64,000 bases of DNA from Lumbricus rubellus (taxonomy: Eukaryota; Annelida; Clitellata; Crassiclitellata; Lumbricidae), in contig OX243824.1 of the NCBI GenBank assembly GCA_945859605.1, positions 27,535,640 through 27,599,639 on the forward strand. The letters are read 5' to 3'. The notes beneath the pieces were generated by a model. The model did no database searches, was not told where the DNA came from, and worked only from the letters and a program-made list of their open reading frames with translations. Shown here piece after piece: positions 1 to 10,562 of the stretch (the stretch's first letter is position 1; each line of letters starts with the position of its first letter). The position numbers and the translations under genes were made by a program.

Positions 1-245
1 AGCTTGAAGTGGCGTTATATCAAATGCACATAGGCTACATACATACATAAAAAAATCGAAATCGATACTGAAAATTTATAAGGGATACTAAACTCGTGAA
101 TGAGAAGTTACGTCTAGCTGGACTCTTGCACGGTGTCTTAAAGGGTAAAGCATAGTCTGAAGATATCACATCGAGATTAGTAACCATTTTTAAAATTTGT
201 TACTAAGACTCAATAACTGTAAATACGTTTCTTGTAATTTTACAG

Positions 246-1031
246 CTTCCATTTAAAGGCAAAGGTCGTGATACACCGCAACTGCTAATGGACAAAGCCA
301 GTTTGGAAAAGAATAGCAGCCAGTTTGCTGCTTGTTTTCCACTTTAAACATTTCTGCTGGCTTTAGATGTTACAACAGTCGACTTTTTCTGCTTTGACAT
401 CGAAGGACTAGAGTTGAAAATACTCAGGACATTTCCATTTGATCAAATTGACATGAATGTCTTGTCTGTAGAATGCTTAAACGGTATATGTAATGAGACA
501 GAATGTAAAGAGTTAATGCAAAGCAAGGGCTACACCACTCACAAGTTTATCGATATTCATGCACCTAGAGTATTTATGAGAGATTTTATCTTTCATAAAA
601 GTGCTACATCATGAGCGCCCGCATAAATTTTTGCAGGAGGGGGCAAAACACGATGGACAACGCAAAAAAAAATTTAGCAGAAGGACAACAAATGCAAAGC
701 GGGAAGTTAAGAACCTGCATGGGTATTTTTCACAGAGGTTTCTTAATGCAAATTTTTCAGTTTCACTTTTTAAAATTTCTAATATGAATTGCTTCTTTTT
801 GCAAGGGAATTAGTTTAAAAAATCGAAAATATTAGTTAAAAGTAGGTTTTTTAATTCTCTAATATGAAGACATTTGTTATAAACCCTAAAAGTAGTAGGG
901 AGCGAAATAGGTTTCAATTTTCCAGGGGGGGCAAGTGCCCCCCCCTTGCTTCTATGTGCGGGCGCCCATGTGCTACATCAACTTTTCATAAAGTAAAGAG
1001 TGTTTTTAAGCGTAGCATAGAACAATTCTAG
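246..1031 (+). pseudogene. FkbM-type methyltransferase, last exon, disrupted
   Basis: A 3' splice acceptor (pyrimidine-rich tract ending ttttacag at 245) opens an exon whose translation matches the C-terminal part of the Methyltransf_21 (FkbM) family: a Cys-Phe-Pro-Leu segment, Leu-Leu-Ala-Leu, the hallmark DFFCFDIEG, then PFDQIDMNVLSVE. Such proteins are SAM-dependent methyltransferases, often membrane-associated in animals. Two lesions are visible. Codon 345-347 is TAA where family members usually have an aromatic or polar residue. A 359-bp TIR element (611-969) is inserted at a Ser codon and brings a TGA at 612-614. The frame resumes after the second target copy and runs to TAG at 1029-1031, so the original C-terminus can be followed. 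Upstream exons are outside the window. The family call rests on recognised motifs; the inactive state is inferred from the two lesions. Confidence 0.72.
611..969. mobile_element. MITE-like element with GC-rich terminal inverted repeats, copy 1
   Basis: The element begins ATGAGCGCCCGCA and ends TGCGGGCGCCCAT, 13-bp inverted repeats with one mismatch. It is flanked by a perfect 10-bp direct repeat GTGCTACATC (601-610 and 970-979). The interior is A/T-rich and ends in a G-run/C-run palindrome near 925-950. There is no coding capacity. A second copy lies at 36359-36708. A 10-bp target duplication suits Mutator-like elements better than hAT, but the superfamily is not established. Confidence 0.8.
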
Positions 1032-1578
1032 ACACTTGGATCGGGTGTTATGTGGGATCATTTTACAATAGTCGTATCCCAGTATTCTATGAAGACTATC
1101 AATTTATTATTAATAGGACTATTAATTTTGATGTGGATTGCCACAAGATTCTGTTCTGGGACCTTCGTAAGATTGAGATCTAATATAAGTGACTTGTGGT
1201 CAAGAAATATAACTTTACAGTATTTGCTACGGATAGCAAAATTAATGCCTTTTTGCAGATAAGTCGATTAAACCGTTATTTTGTTTAGTATGTTGAGCTG
1301 GATGTGTTGTGCCAAGCGAGATAAAGATAATATGCCATCACAGCCTAGATGAGACATGTTGTGTAATCGTAATCGTAATCGTAATCATAAACTCCTGCTT
1401 TCTAAAGCGCCTCCAGAAAGCCAAGCGCGGGGCACCGGCTTATTCACGAGCGCTGCGTTGTGTCAAAAGGGTTATCCGTAAGAGTAGTCCATAGTTGTCC
1501 GGGTCGAGTTTCCGTAGGATCAGAGGGGTGGAAACAGCTACTAAGGTGGGTTTCGTCTGAGCCTAGAATTGGAGGGTG
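1032..1578. other. no gene recognised
   Basis: The stretch downstream of the methyltransferase exon has no convincing gene. It holds a short run of CGTAAT units near 1365-1385. Short ORFs here have no recognisable motifs. Confidence 0.4.
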
Positions 1579-1660
1579 CAGTGGCGGCGGCAGAGGGGGG
1601 CTATGGGGAGATAAACCACCTAAACGTGGCTCAGCCCCCCCCCCCCAAAGCTGAAAATGT
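1579..1660 (+). repeat. terminal fragment of a hAT-like repeat
   Basis: CAGTGGCGGCGGCAG followed by G-runs and a long C-run resembles the ends of the CAGTGGCG-type non-autonomous hAT elements seen elsewhere in the window. No partner end with a target duplication was found, so this is treated as a fragment. Confidence 0.4.
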
Positions 1661-2024
1661 CTAAACCGGCTTACTTCGTAATAAGGAAACTAGACAATGA
1701 CCAACCGCAACGAAATCAACTATATTATCAAAGGGTAGATGCTTATGCCATTGGCAACACCAGGGAAGGGGTTAGGGGGGCTAAGCCCTTAAATGTGACT
1801 CAGCCTCATCCCAAAGCAAAAAGCAATGAATGTCCATGTATCGGTTTAAAAGTAATTATTATTATCTTATTTTCGAACCTCAACTGCGGCGGACGGTCAT
1901 ACATAGACTCACATGTGAGACATCAATTGCGACTGGGCACGACTCCCGGACATCGACTCTCTCTGCGACTCAACACTAGCATGCATACAGTACTCTTATT
2001 TATACCCTTATGGAGCTGTAGGGG

Positions 2025-2850
2025 ACAGAGGGCTGAGGTCCGGACCGGTCTGAGGTCCGAACCGGTCTGGCGAGGAAAAGGGGCAGAGATCCGCGATGGC
2101 TGGAGCAGGAGGTTGAAGTCTGAGGTCCGGACGGGTCTGGAAGAGGGAAGATGACTGGAGGGTTCGAACTGGCGAGGAAAGGCGCTGAGTTCCGGACAAG
2201 TCAGAGTTTGAGCTAGCAAGGGGGAAGGGGCTGGAGGTCCGAGGCGGCGAAGGGAAAAGGGGGCTGAGGTCGTCGCGGGGGGCAAGGGGACTGAGGTCCG
2301 GACCTATCTGAGTACGGACTGGTGGAGGAAGGAGCTGAGTTCTGGCTGGTGGAGGAAGGGGGCTTAAGTTCGGCCCGGTGTGAGTCCGGGCTGGCGGAGA
2401 AAGGGGCTGAGTTCGAGGTGGCGGAGAAAGGGACTGAAGTTCGGCCCGGTGTTGCGTCCGGGCTGGCGTAGGAAGGGGGCTGAGATTAAGCCCTGTGTGA
2501 GTCCTGGCTGGCGGAGAAAGGGGGCTGAAGTTCGGCCCGGTTTGAGTCCGGGCTGGCGGAGGAAGAGGCTGAGTTCTGGCTGGCGGAGGAAAAGGCTGAG
2601 ATTCAGCCCGGTGTGAGTCCGGGCTGGCGGAGGAAGGGAGATGAAGTTTGGCCCGGTGTGAGTCCGGGCTGGCGGAGGAAGGGAGATGAAGTTCGGCCCG
2701 GTGTGAGTCCGGGCTGGCGGAGGAAGGGAGATGAAGTTCGGCCCGGTGTGAGCCCGGGCTGGCGGAGGAAGGAAGCTGAGGTTCAGCCAGGTGTGAGCCC
2801 GAGCTGACGGAGGAAGCTGAGGTTCGGCTCGGTGTGAGGGCCAGGGGACG
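2025..2850. repeat. GC-rich minisatellite, 45-bp unit
   Basis: Degenerate tandem repeats of a 45-bp unit built around gtgtgagtccgggctggcgg and agatgaagttcggcccg. The best copies, at 2611-2790, are nearly identical. Because 45 is a multiple of 3, several frames on both strands stay open (the longest on the minus strand, 2008-2892). Those frames encode only repeated Ser/Pro- or Arg/Gly-rich peptides and are not called as genes. Confidence 0.85.
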
Positions 2851-2892
2851 GTCCACGAGACCCCGAAGTTCGTGGTTGTGCTGTTGCCCCAA

Positions 2893-3276
2893 TATTTCAG
2901 GAATATCTCAGAAATGTCATTGTAAATTTATTGAGTGTTATCTACAGTTTTGTTAGGACGACAGCAAAACTGCTACCCTAGCGGTGTAGACGTGTGGAAT
3001 ATTACTCGATAACTTATGCAATGTGGAGGGACATTATTGAACTCATAAACCATTTTCTTTCAGCAATGAAATAATTATGAGAAATTTGTTGAGATGACTG
3101 CTTAAAATGTTACCATTAAAGTGTTGCTATCCAAAACATTTAAACAATGGCCTACAAGGGGACACTTTTAAAGTCATAAACCACGACTTTCAGCATTGAA
3201 ATGATGAGCTATTTCGTTAAAATGACGGCCTAAAATGCTATTATTGCAATGTGAAAATTCACAAATTTTCATGACT
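2893..3276. repeat. degenerate tandem units of a dispersed roughly 125-bp repeat
   Basis: Successive segments share the pattern: cag(c/t)a(c/t)TGAAAT, then TATTTcgTTAAaATGaC, then TAAAATGctaccATT and CAaTGTG. The same pattern recurs at 15595-15675 and 24505-24595, on either side of the Gypsy element. Function unknown. Confidence 0.55.
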
Positions 3277-3283
3277 TTATCGT

Positions 3284-3574
3284 GCGACCTGGTGGCAGAC
3301 CGGTAACGCGTCCGCTCACGGAGAGGGAGGTTGCGGGTTCGACTCCGGGTAACGACCTTGGGCAAGTTGTTCACGCGCACGTGCCTCTGTCACCAAGCAG
3401 TATAATTTGGTACCGGCGTAAGCTGGGAAGTAAACAGCAAGTCCTGCGATACACTGGCCCCCGTGTCCAGGACCTTGGGATTCGTCCATTGCTGGCTCAG
3501 GGCCATTTAAAAAGAGATGAGCCCCTCCCTATGTTCCTCGTGGAACGGGATAGGACTTTACTACTTTACTTTAC
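3284..3574 (+). mobile_element. tRNA-derived SINE, copy 1
   Basis: The head has a tRNA-like A box (tggtggcagaccgg) and B box (gggttcgactcc), internal RNA polymerase III promoter motifs. A body shared with the copy at 9107-9397 follows, ending in a TTTAC-rich tail. Flanking TTATCGT repeats (3277-3283, 3575-3581) are consistent with a target duplication. Not a functional tRNA gene: it cannot fold a complete cloverleaf with an acceptor stem. SINEs of this type are mobilised by a partner LINE. Confidence 0.8.
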
Positions 3575-3581
3575 TTATCGT

Positions 3582-3896
3582 TCATAAACAACTAGCAAAC
3601 AAGAGCCTGAAACGTGTTCCTGTCCTTGTCAACAGCGAAAAACGCGCTGGCTTTTGGGGCTCCTTCCCAGACCTCGCTGGGGGAGCCTACGACGCTCTAC
3701 CAGACCCCTTAGTGCTTAGTCAGTATGGGCTTCGTGCATTCGGCACTCGCAGCTTCACGTCTCCAGCGCATGCAAAGTTACCGCCCTAACGAAAAATGTT
3801 CTACTTGCGTCCCTGGGAGGCTGGTAGGGTAGAAGGCCTTTAGGTTTCAGGCTTTCAGCCCCCTCCCCCAAACCTTAAATTCTGACGCCGCCACTG
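3582..3896 (-). mobile_element. fragment of the hAT-like family seen at 5493-7004
   Basis: Read on the minus strand this begins CAGTGGCGGCG and contains the same blocks as 5600-5780: gcgagtgccgaa, cacgaagccc, ggggtctgg, and gctcttgtttgc. It is more diverged and lacks a matching second terminus. No coding capacity. Confidence 0.6.
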
Positions 3897-4038
3897 GTCG
3901 CTTTGTAGACATTGAGATGGAAGCTGAAATAGGCGAGAAAAATCAAAGAATGCAGAATGTTCTTCAACTCAGCAGATGGATATAATTATGAATTCGCTAT
4001 AACTTTCGAAATAGTAAGCCGCTTTGATTCCGTTCGTG

Positions 4039-4828
4039 CAGTGGCGTAGCAAGGTCTTGGGGGCCCCTGTGCAGAGCTTAGGTGGTGGGCCCCTTAAATG
4101 CTTGCAATTCCTTTCGATTTCAAACAACAAAGCTGTGCAAAACGCCTGGTTCCTTTAAAATTTTTGCATATTTGAAACTAGCCACATTTGTACTATTTTA
4201 ACCAATTTATCTAATGAAACATAGGCCTATTCTTCTCCATAGGTTAGCAGCAGAGAAAAATTTAACTAGAATACCATACAGAAGTAATCACAAAAAATGC
4301 TTTATCCCCTGACGTTTTAATCATCAATCACTCTTAGGCCCTACTTAAACTCTCCAAACTGCTGGGTTTGTTGATTAAAAGAGCGGGAAAATCAACGAAT
4401 TTGGCAAGTGTGAAATGACTCAAGTCTACGACTAACCTACTACAGGGATCTAAATCCAAAATGCTAAAACGCTCGTTTGCGCGCCTTCTCTTGTGCAAAG
4501 AAAAAATTTTTTAAACGCGACTGCATGCGTAGACGCGTAGACTATGAGACAGTTATGTTTACACGTTGGAAAAACTACTTCCGGTCAAAAACTACAAAGA
4601 GTAAAGATATTTGTAATAAGGTAGCGTAATCATGGCACAGCGCAAAGCAGTTATTTGGACATTCCGACTGAAACCCAAAAAATTACTGGGTGTATACACT
4701 GTACATTTAGGTTTAAATACATTCTGAATAATCCTTAAAGTAAAAAATTACTCTGACCCCGGGGGGCCCTTGACAGCCGGGGGCCCTCATGCACTGCACA
4801 GGTTGCACGCCCTATTGCTACGCCACAG
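4039..4828. mobile_element. non-autonomous hAT-like element
   Basis: The ends are CAGTGGCGTAGCAA and TTGCTACGCCACAG, 14-bp inverted repeats with one mismatch. They are flanked by a perfect 8-bp duplication CGTTCGTG (4031-4038, 4829-4836). The CAGTGGCG terminus and 8-bp duplication are characteristic of hAT elements. G-run/C-run subterminal palindromes occur at both ends. No transposase is present, so it would need one in trans. Confidence 0.85.
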
Positions 4829-5274
4829 CGTTCGTGTCATTTGATTTCGAATGTATTCCTTTACTGTCCAGCAAGTTGTCCAGTTGTGATTTCTGAGGAC
4901 TTTAATCAAACAAATATTCGCATTTTTTCATTCGATTTTTTCACTCTGAACTTATGAAAGACTTAAACGAGTAGGCTGGTAACTTTAGTTAGAAAAAAAG
5001 ATATTTTCATTAAGCAAAAGTATTTTAAAGCAGAGCCATTGTAGCATAATGACTGCATAACGTGCATAAATAGGTCAGAAATCGACATGACATTGTGACA
5101 AGTGTAATATGGATTTTTCTCTCGCTTGTATTTATATTTGACAGTTTTATTAGCAAGAGATAAAATCGGAAAATAATTATGATGACGATGAAGAGCGGAA
5201 GAAAGAGAAGAGAAATATAGACAATCTTGAATAATATGATGACAGTGAGATTGCTGAAGCTGGTGATGGTCCAG

Positions 5275-5400
5275 TATTGACGAGGTTCATGATGATGGTG
5301 GTGGTGGTGATGACAATGATGATGAAGATGATTATGATGATGATGATGATGTTGTTGTTGTTGTCGATGACGGTGGTTGTTGTTGTGGTGGTGTCGGATG
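5275..5400. repeat. GAT/GGT/GTT trinucleotide microsatellite
   Basis: Imperfect runs of GAT, GGT and GTT trinucleotides. They create a His-rich frame on the minus strand that is not considered a gene. Confidence 0.85.
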
Positions 5401-5492
5401 CTGAGAGACCGCATCAGATCCTTGCCATTTGAGACTGCAAAGACGACCGCTGCAACTGTATTTGCAGCCTTTCAGGCTGACCGCTGTAACAG

Positions 5493-7004
5493 CAGGGACG
5501 TAACTAGGATTTTTCGTTTGGGGGGGGCTTAAGCCTTAAGTATGACCAATGCTTAAAGTGTAAAAGAAGAAGTGCCAGAACACTGTATTGTAATTGGTCG
5601 TGAGTGGCGGCGCCGAAGGCGCGAAGTTGCGAGTGCCGAAGGCACGAAGCCCGTCCCGATTAGGGGGTCTGGGGGAGCGTCGTAAGGTCCCCCAGCGGGG
5701 TCTGGGGCGGAGCCCCAGCGACCAGCGCATTTTTGGCTGTGTCGGCCTCAAATGGAGCCATTTCAAGGCTCTTGTTTGCCAGCTATTTGTGAACGGAAAA
5801 GTCGCGAAAACTTTAACAATAAGTCGTTTTTAAGTGTCGCAAAGCTCAAGCTAGCAGGATAACAATAAAACTAAAACTGCTACTGTAAAAGAGAAGGGTT
5901 TTGTATTTACCGTAAGCTCCCCAGCGGGGTCTGGGGCGGTTCCACGACAACTGGTCTACCGACAACTCGTCTAACGACAACTCGTCTCCGGACAATTGGT
6001 CTAACGACAACTGGTCTACTGACGAATAGTATTGATGAAATAGAAGCTGGATTTACGAAAATGTTTTTTTGCTTAAATGGAAGCTGGATTGATGATTTTC
6101 ATTCATGTATTCCAACATGCATCCATTTCTACTTCAAATCTAAAAATACCTTCATCCTGCTTCTATTTCTCGCCTGTTATTTTAGTCAATCCAGCTTCTA
6201 TTTCATATATAAAAATACCTTCATCCAGCTTCCATTACTTAAGCGGTTTTCTTATCAATCCAACTTCCATTTCAGATCTAGAAATACCTTCATCCAGCTT
6301 TTATTTATCATGCGTTATTTTAGTCAATCCAGCTTCTATTTCACCTGTAGGAGAACCATCATCCAGATTCCATTTCTCTTGCATTTTTTCATCAATCCAA
6401 CCTCCATTTCACCTCTAAAAACTATCATCCAGCTTCCATTTCTCAAGCGCTGGATAAGTTGTCAGTAGACCAGTTGTCGTTAGACGAATTGTCCGGAGAC
6501 CACTTGTCGTTAGACGAGTTGTCGTTAGACGAGTTGTCGTGACACCGTCTGGGGCGGAGCCCCAGCGACCAGCGCATTTTTGGCTGTGTCGACCTCAAAT
6601 GGAGCCATTTTAAGGCTCTTGTTTGCCAGCTATTTGCGAACGAAAAAGTTGCGAAAATTGTAAGAATAAGTGGGTTTTCAGTGTCGCAAGGCTCAAGCTG
6701 CCAGGATAACAATAAAAATAAAACTGCTACTGTAAAAGAGAAAGGTTTTGTCTTTACCGTAAGCTCCCCATCGGGGTCTGGGGCAGAGCCCCAGCGACCA
6801 GGGCATTTTTGGCTGTGTCGACCTCAAATGGAGCCATTTTAAGGCAGTCATGGCCGGTCGTCCGTAACTGCATGTACGCCGTCCATGCGGTAGTCTATTT
6901 AAATTAGCCGTAAGCTTACAACGGCTTGATTTCATTTGGGGGGGGGCTTCAGCTTCGTTTGGGGGGGCTTAAGCCCCCCAAGCCCAACGCTAGTTACGTC
7001 ACTG
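5493..7004. mobile_element. composite hAT-like element with internal duplications
   Basis: The ends are CAGGGACGTAACTAG and CTAGTTACGTCACTG, inverted repeats with one mismatch. A perfect 8-bp duplication TGTAACAG flanks them (5485-5492, 7005-7012). Inside, a block of about 240 bp starting at gtctggggcggagcccc is present at about 5698-5937 and 6547-6790, with a partial third copy after 6770. A foldback element (5938-6546) sits between the first two blocks. No transposase gene. The hAT-type assignment rests on the CAG terminus and the 8-bp duplication. Confidence 0.8.
5938..6546. mobile_element. 609-bp foldback element nested in the hAT-like element
   Basis: Both arms consist of tandem copies of a short unit (acgacaactsgtctaac) in opposite orientation, with termini GGTTCCACGACAACT and AGTTGTCGTGACACC. 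The flanks GTCTGGGGC (5929-5937 and 6547-6555) form a 9-bp direct repeat, as expected of a target duplication. The centre (about 6040-6450) is an array of roughly 70-bp units containing ggaagctggat. The same array occurs inside the element at 50209-51015. No real coding sequence. Confidence 0.78.
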
Positions 7005-7012
7005 TGTAACAG

Positions 7013-7731
7013 CCTGCTGGTCGGTTCGCTCAAGTGCGTTCTTGATTGCATGCAGTCAGTTCTCAACGCCTCTGCGAGACTGCTGTGAAATCGGAGTAAA
7101 TATGACCACGTGACAACGCAGCTTCGTGATGTTCTACAATCTACATGGCTGCCTGTTCCCCATGGGATTGAATCTAAGATCTGTCTACTTGTTTACAATT
7201 CTCTCCACGGAACCGATTATAAGCGCGTGATTAGTACTGATTACTGACCGGGATAACAATTTGCGCTATAGAAACACGCGCGGATATGCGCCATAAAACC
7301 ACGGCCACATTCGAATGCAAATAGACGGGCGGATGTGCAAAAGTTGAAATCGAAATTTATCAAATCGAATGCAAGTTGTGGTAAAATTTGTCTAAAGATT
7401 GCGCTTTTTTCAAAAAAAGCATCTCCAAACCCGCTCGTATTCGAACGAAACGTTTTGATAAAATCTTGAAAACAATCGGTCAAAAAGTTTCCGAGATAGG
7501 TTATTAGATACAAAGCAGTTACAGTTTTATTTATGTAGATGATGATGATCGTGGTGGTGATGATCGTGGTGGTGGTGATGATGATTATGATGGTGATAAA
7601 GATGGGTGAGAAATATGTATTTTATTCTGGCCTTCGAACTACTATTGACACTTTACAGGAGGGTCTTGATTCAGTTTTGAGTAGGCCTACTAGTTAAATT
7701 TCAGTTAAAATAGGTTTATGAGAGGTCAAGT
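7013..7731. other. no gene; short GAT/GGT microsatellite
   Basis: No gene recognised. A GAT/GGT-rich stretch lies at about 7535-7600. The rest is unique-looking sequence up to the 3' end of the galactosyltransferase-like gene. Confidence 0.4.
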
Positions 7732-10154
7732 TCATTGTAATGTGTCGTTGTCTTTCCGTTGCTCCAGTGACGTCGAAGTCAGTCGAACGAATTTCTGGTC
7801 TTTTTGTCTGAGGTGATAAACGAGAAACTCAATGAAGTACATTTCTCCCGGAGTTACATAGTGAAAGGACACTGTATAACGACCTAGCATTTCGTATTTT
7901 TCTTTAATCTGAAAAACAGAAACCGTGATCATTGCTATGGCTATGGTTGTTTTAAAGTAAGTATCGATGGACAACACAAACTCAACTTGAACAGAGGAAA
8001 ATGAATCACGAACGATTGTAACTGGGCTACCATGTAGGACGGCAGTTTCGGACAGTGTTAAAACCCAGATTGAAGTTGAGAGTTATAAAAGACATATTGT
8101 CCTACTTTAAAAGCTTTTCAAAGTCTACAAACATCTAGGCCTATTACACGACAGTGAATCATCACTCTGAGAATTTCTATAGCACAGATATCTACTCCTG
8201 ATGTTAAAATACTGTCATGACAACGAATAATTAGGCTACACGAGTTAGCAAAATAATGCACAGTGAGCTGCAAGAGTCACCAGTGGCGAGCTCACGCACT
8301 CACGAGTAATTATAACCAATCACTCAACGGATTCTCATCGACAGCCCACAACGTCGAAAGATTAGAGTGACGAAAGATGATAGATCTATCAAAAACACGT
8401 TAACGCTGCCGGCGAGCAGATCTTCTGCTGGTTTAGCTTATGTATGGGGTCAGTGGTGTAGTGTGGGGGGGGGGAACGCGGGGAAAGCCGTTCCTCCACT
8501 TTTTCCAGGGATAATGGAATATTAATAATAATACTACTACTAATAATATTATTATAAAGAGCGTTCCCCCACTTCATTTTTAGGACTACACTACTGCCAA
8601 TAATTCTCTTCATCTACGCGTTGCCTGAAGGCGTTTCTCTTTCCCCGAGGTACGACCGTACGAATAGTCCATACTGCGAACGGCGTTTATAAATGGCCAG
8701 ATGCGAATCATAGGCCTACATACAGAAGGACAGACCTCAGACTTGTATTATGGACCAGGTTTTGCCAGGGCTCACCCAGGTTTATTCTGAGACTTCAGTT
8801 TTTACTACTTAATCATAATTAAACTTAGCTAAGGACCATGCTGCAAGTAAGAGACGATCTCATTTCAAGTCAGACCGCCCTCTCTCCGTACTCCCCGCCC
8901 TGCCTAACTCTGCCCTTATCTCTCCTCTCTTCTCCCTTTCCTCTTACCATCCGTACCATCCACACCCTCGAAGGGGACTTCCGGCAGTGCAGGTTTCCGG
9001 AATGGAACTCCAGGTTGACCTTGACCTTTGATCTGATGACTCACTAGCCCTTCTTCGTGGTCCTTCTTCATGTAGCCTACTCCCAGCATTTCTGTATTGC
9101 GTTGAAAAAAGTTAAAGTTAAAGTCGTCCCTGGGCCGCAGGCCCATTGGTGAGGCGCTCATCTCCTTTCCTAAGCCCTTGAGTCGGCAATGGACGAATCC
9201 CAAGGTCCTGGGCACGGGGCCAGTGATTTCCCAGGACTTGCCGTTTACTTCCCAGCTTACGCCGGTCCAAAATTATACTGCTTGGTGACAGAGGCACGTG
9301 TGCGTGAACAACTTGCCCAAGGTCGTTACCCGGATTTGAACCCGCAACCTTCCGCTCTGTGAGCGGAACGCGTTACCGGTCCGCCACCATGTCGCACATT
9401 GCGTTGAACATTGCAAAATTAAGGATAAAAGAAAAACATTATAAAGACCTTTGAGCTGCCTTACTTTTTTATTGCCGATTGCGATGCCACTGAAATTGAT
9501 GAATCGATGATCGAGGTTGCTTTCCCCATTGAAAACTCGGAGAGGATTCAGCGAGTGGAACCTCTGTTTTCCTTCAGCATCACGAGTATCCTCCGGATAG
9601 ACACCAAATCTAGCAAGGCAAGATCCGATGTCAACGTCTTCGAGTCTGCCGTCAGCCTTGCAATGTTTCTTAAAAAGCGTGCTATTTCCGAACATCGTTG
9701 CCACTGCAGCTTTGCTGAGGACGTAGCTCGCTCCACCGGAATTGTATCCTTCAGGAATAATCGTCAGAATCTTTTGACCAATATATCTCGGTGAACTCGA
9801 ATTATACCAGGAAAGGACTTCCAGAAGATTCTCGAAGAATATATAGACATCATCGTCAGCCTTAAGATACCAGTCCACCGATCGACCGAACATTTGATCG
9901 CAGTACTTCAGAGCTTCCATCGTTTTTCCAGTCAGATGAGCGCGTCCCTCTGGAACGTCCAATCCAACGGAATTCGACACATTGCAGATGGCGTGATTCG
10001 GACATTTAGCCGAGGACTTAGAATAAAAGAAAATTGACCGGGGACAACGTCTTGACCAAGTGTTATGAACAGCTACTCCGCGACTAAGCCAATTTTTTGG
10101 CGTCGTGAAAATCATGCAGACAACTAATAGGAATACAAATAGTAGCCATTGCAA
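7732..10154 (-). CDS. C1GALT1-like core 1 beta-1,3-galactosyltransferase, two exons, 5' end missing
   Basis: Exons 9465-10154 and 7732-7908 on the minus strand are joined by a GT-AG intron: donor GTAAGG at 9464-9459, acceptor tttctgtttttcag just before 7908. Both splice sites are phase 0. The family adds beta-1,3-Gal to GalNAc-Ser/Thr in the Golgi and makes the core 1 O-glycan. Exon A (230 codons) shows a hydrophobic start, TTPKN, HNTWSRRC, the metal-binding triple Asp in DWYLKADDDVY (residues 100-102), YNSGGASYVLS (137-147), EDVDIG (172-177) and RFH. Exon B carries the C-terminal signature YTVSFHYV and LEYLVYHLR-like residues and ends in a stop. The paired Cys normally preceding this signature are absent, so it is a divergent paralogue. 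The exon A start is uncertain: the frame is bounded upstream by a stop and there is no ATG at its start, so a first coding exon is probably missing. The intron holds a SINE and a small MITE. Confidence 0.78.
8451..8596. mobile_element. small MITE in the galactosyltransferase-like intron
   Basis: Termini CAGTGGTGTAGTGT and GGACTACACTACTG form an imperfect inverted repeat. G- and C-rich subterminal tracts mirror each other around an AT-rich centre. No clear target duplication remains, so this is an older or imperfect copy, hAT-like by its CAGTG end. Confidence 0.55.
9107..9397 (-). mobile_element. tRNA-derived SINE, copy 2
   Basis: Same family as 3284-3574 but on the minus strand, with an A box (tggtggcggaccgg) and B box (gggttcaaatcc). 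An 11-bp perfect duplication ATTGCGTTGAA (9096-9106, 9398-9408) marks the insertion. It lies in the intron of the galactosyltransferase-like gene in the same orientation, so reading past the donor gives a false C-terminal extension. Confidence 0.85.
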
Positions 10155-10316
10155 TCTTAACTAGTTGTCTTTTTCTTAAGCTTGTAAATCATCAAGATCA
10201 TCAAATCATTATTAAATATTGTCACAATCATCACGCAACTCATCATGGTCCTAATAATTGTTTTTGCCATTGTTCCCATCTTGATCGTCATCATGATGAT
10301 CGACATTTCGGGCGTC

Positions 10317-10372
10317 GCCATTACCATCATCATCATCATCATCATCATCATCACCATCACCATCACCACCAC

Positions 10373-10422
<50 letters not shown>

Positions 10423-10432
10423 CCATCACCAC

Positions 10433-10489
<57 letters not shown>
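10317..10489. repeat. ATC/CAT microsatellite
   Basis: A long run of ATC with interspersed ACC triplets. It gives poly-Ile and poly-Met frames that are not genes. Confidence 0.95.
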
Positions 10490-10562
10490 GTGCATGATTA
10501 TCTTTTCTAAGCTAATCGAGTCTGATAATGCACTATCTTGTAATTCGCTTCTCACAACAGAG

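Noticed and set aside
2008..2892. 294-codon minus-strand ORF, Ser/Pro-rich
   Set aside because: It is the in-phase translation of the 45-bp minisatellite; several other frames are equally open.
3284..3360. tRNA gene
   Set aside because: A and B boxes are present but no acceptor stem or complete cloverleaf; it is the head of a SINE with a body and target duplications. The same applies at 9320-9395, 32850-32925 and 51565-51640.
1579..3896. A single large hAT-like element from CAGTGGCGGCG at 1579 to CGCCGCCACTG at 3896
   Set aside because: Ends are inverted, but the flanks share no 8-bp duplication and the interior contains unrelated repeats; better read as two separate fragments.
6040..6450. 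Evenly repeated motif resembling a CRISPR array
   Set aside because: Units are degenerate minisatellite repeats in a eukaryotic TIR element, with no constant repeat/unique spacer pattern.
6061..6468. 135-codon plus-strand ORF
   Set aside because: Translation of the repeated ggaagctggat array inside the foldback element; no domain, repeated peptide only.
9273..9464. C-terminal extension of the galactosyltransferase-like frame
   Set aside because: It reads past a good GTAAGG donor into the intron and the SINE; the true C-terminus is in exon 7732-7908.
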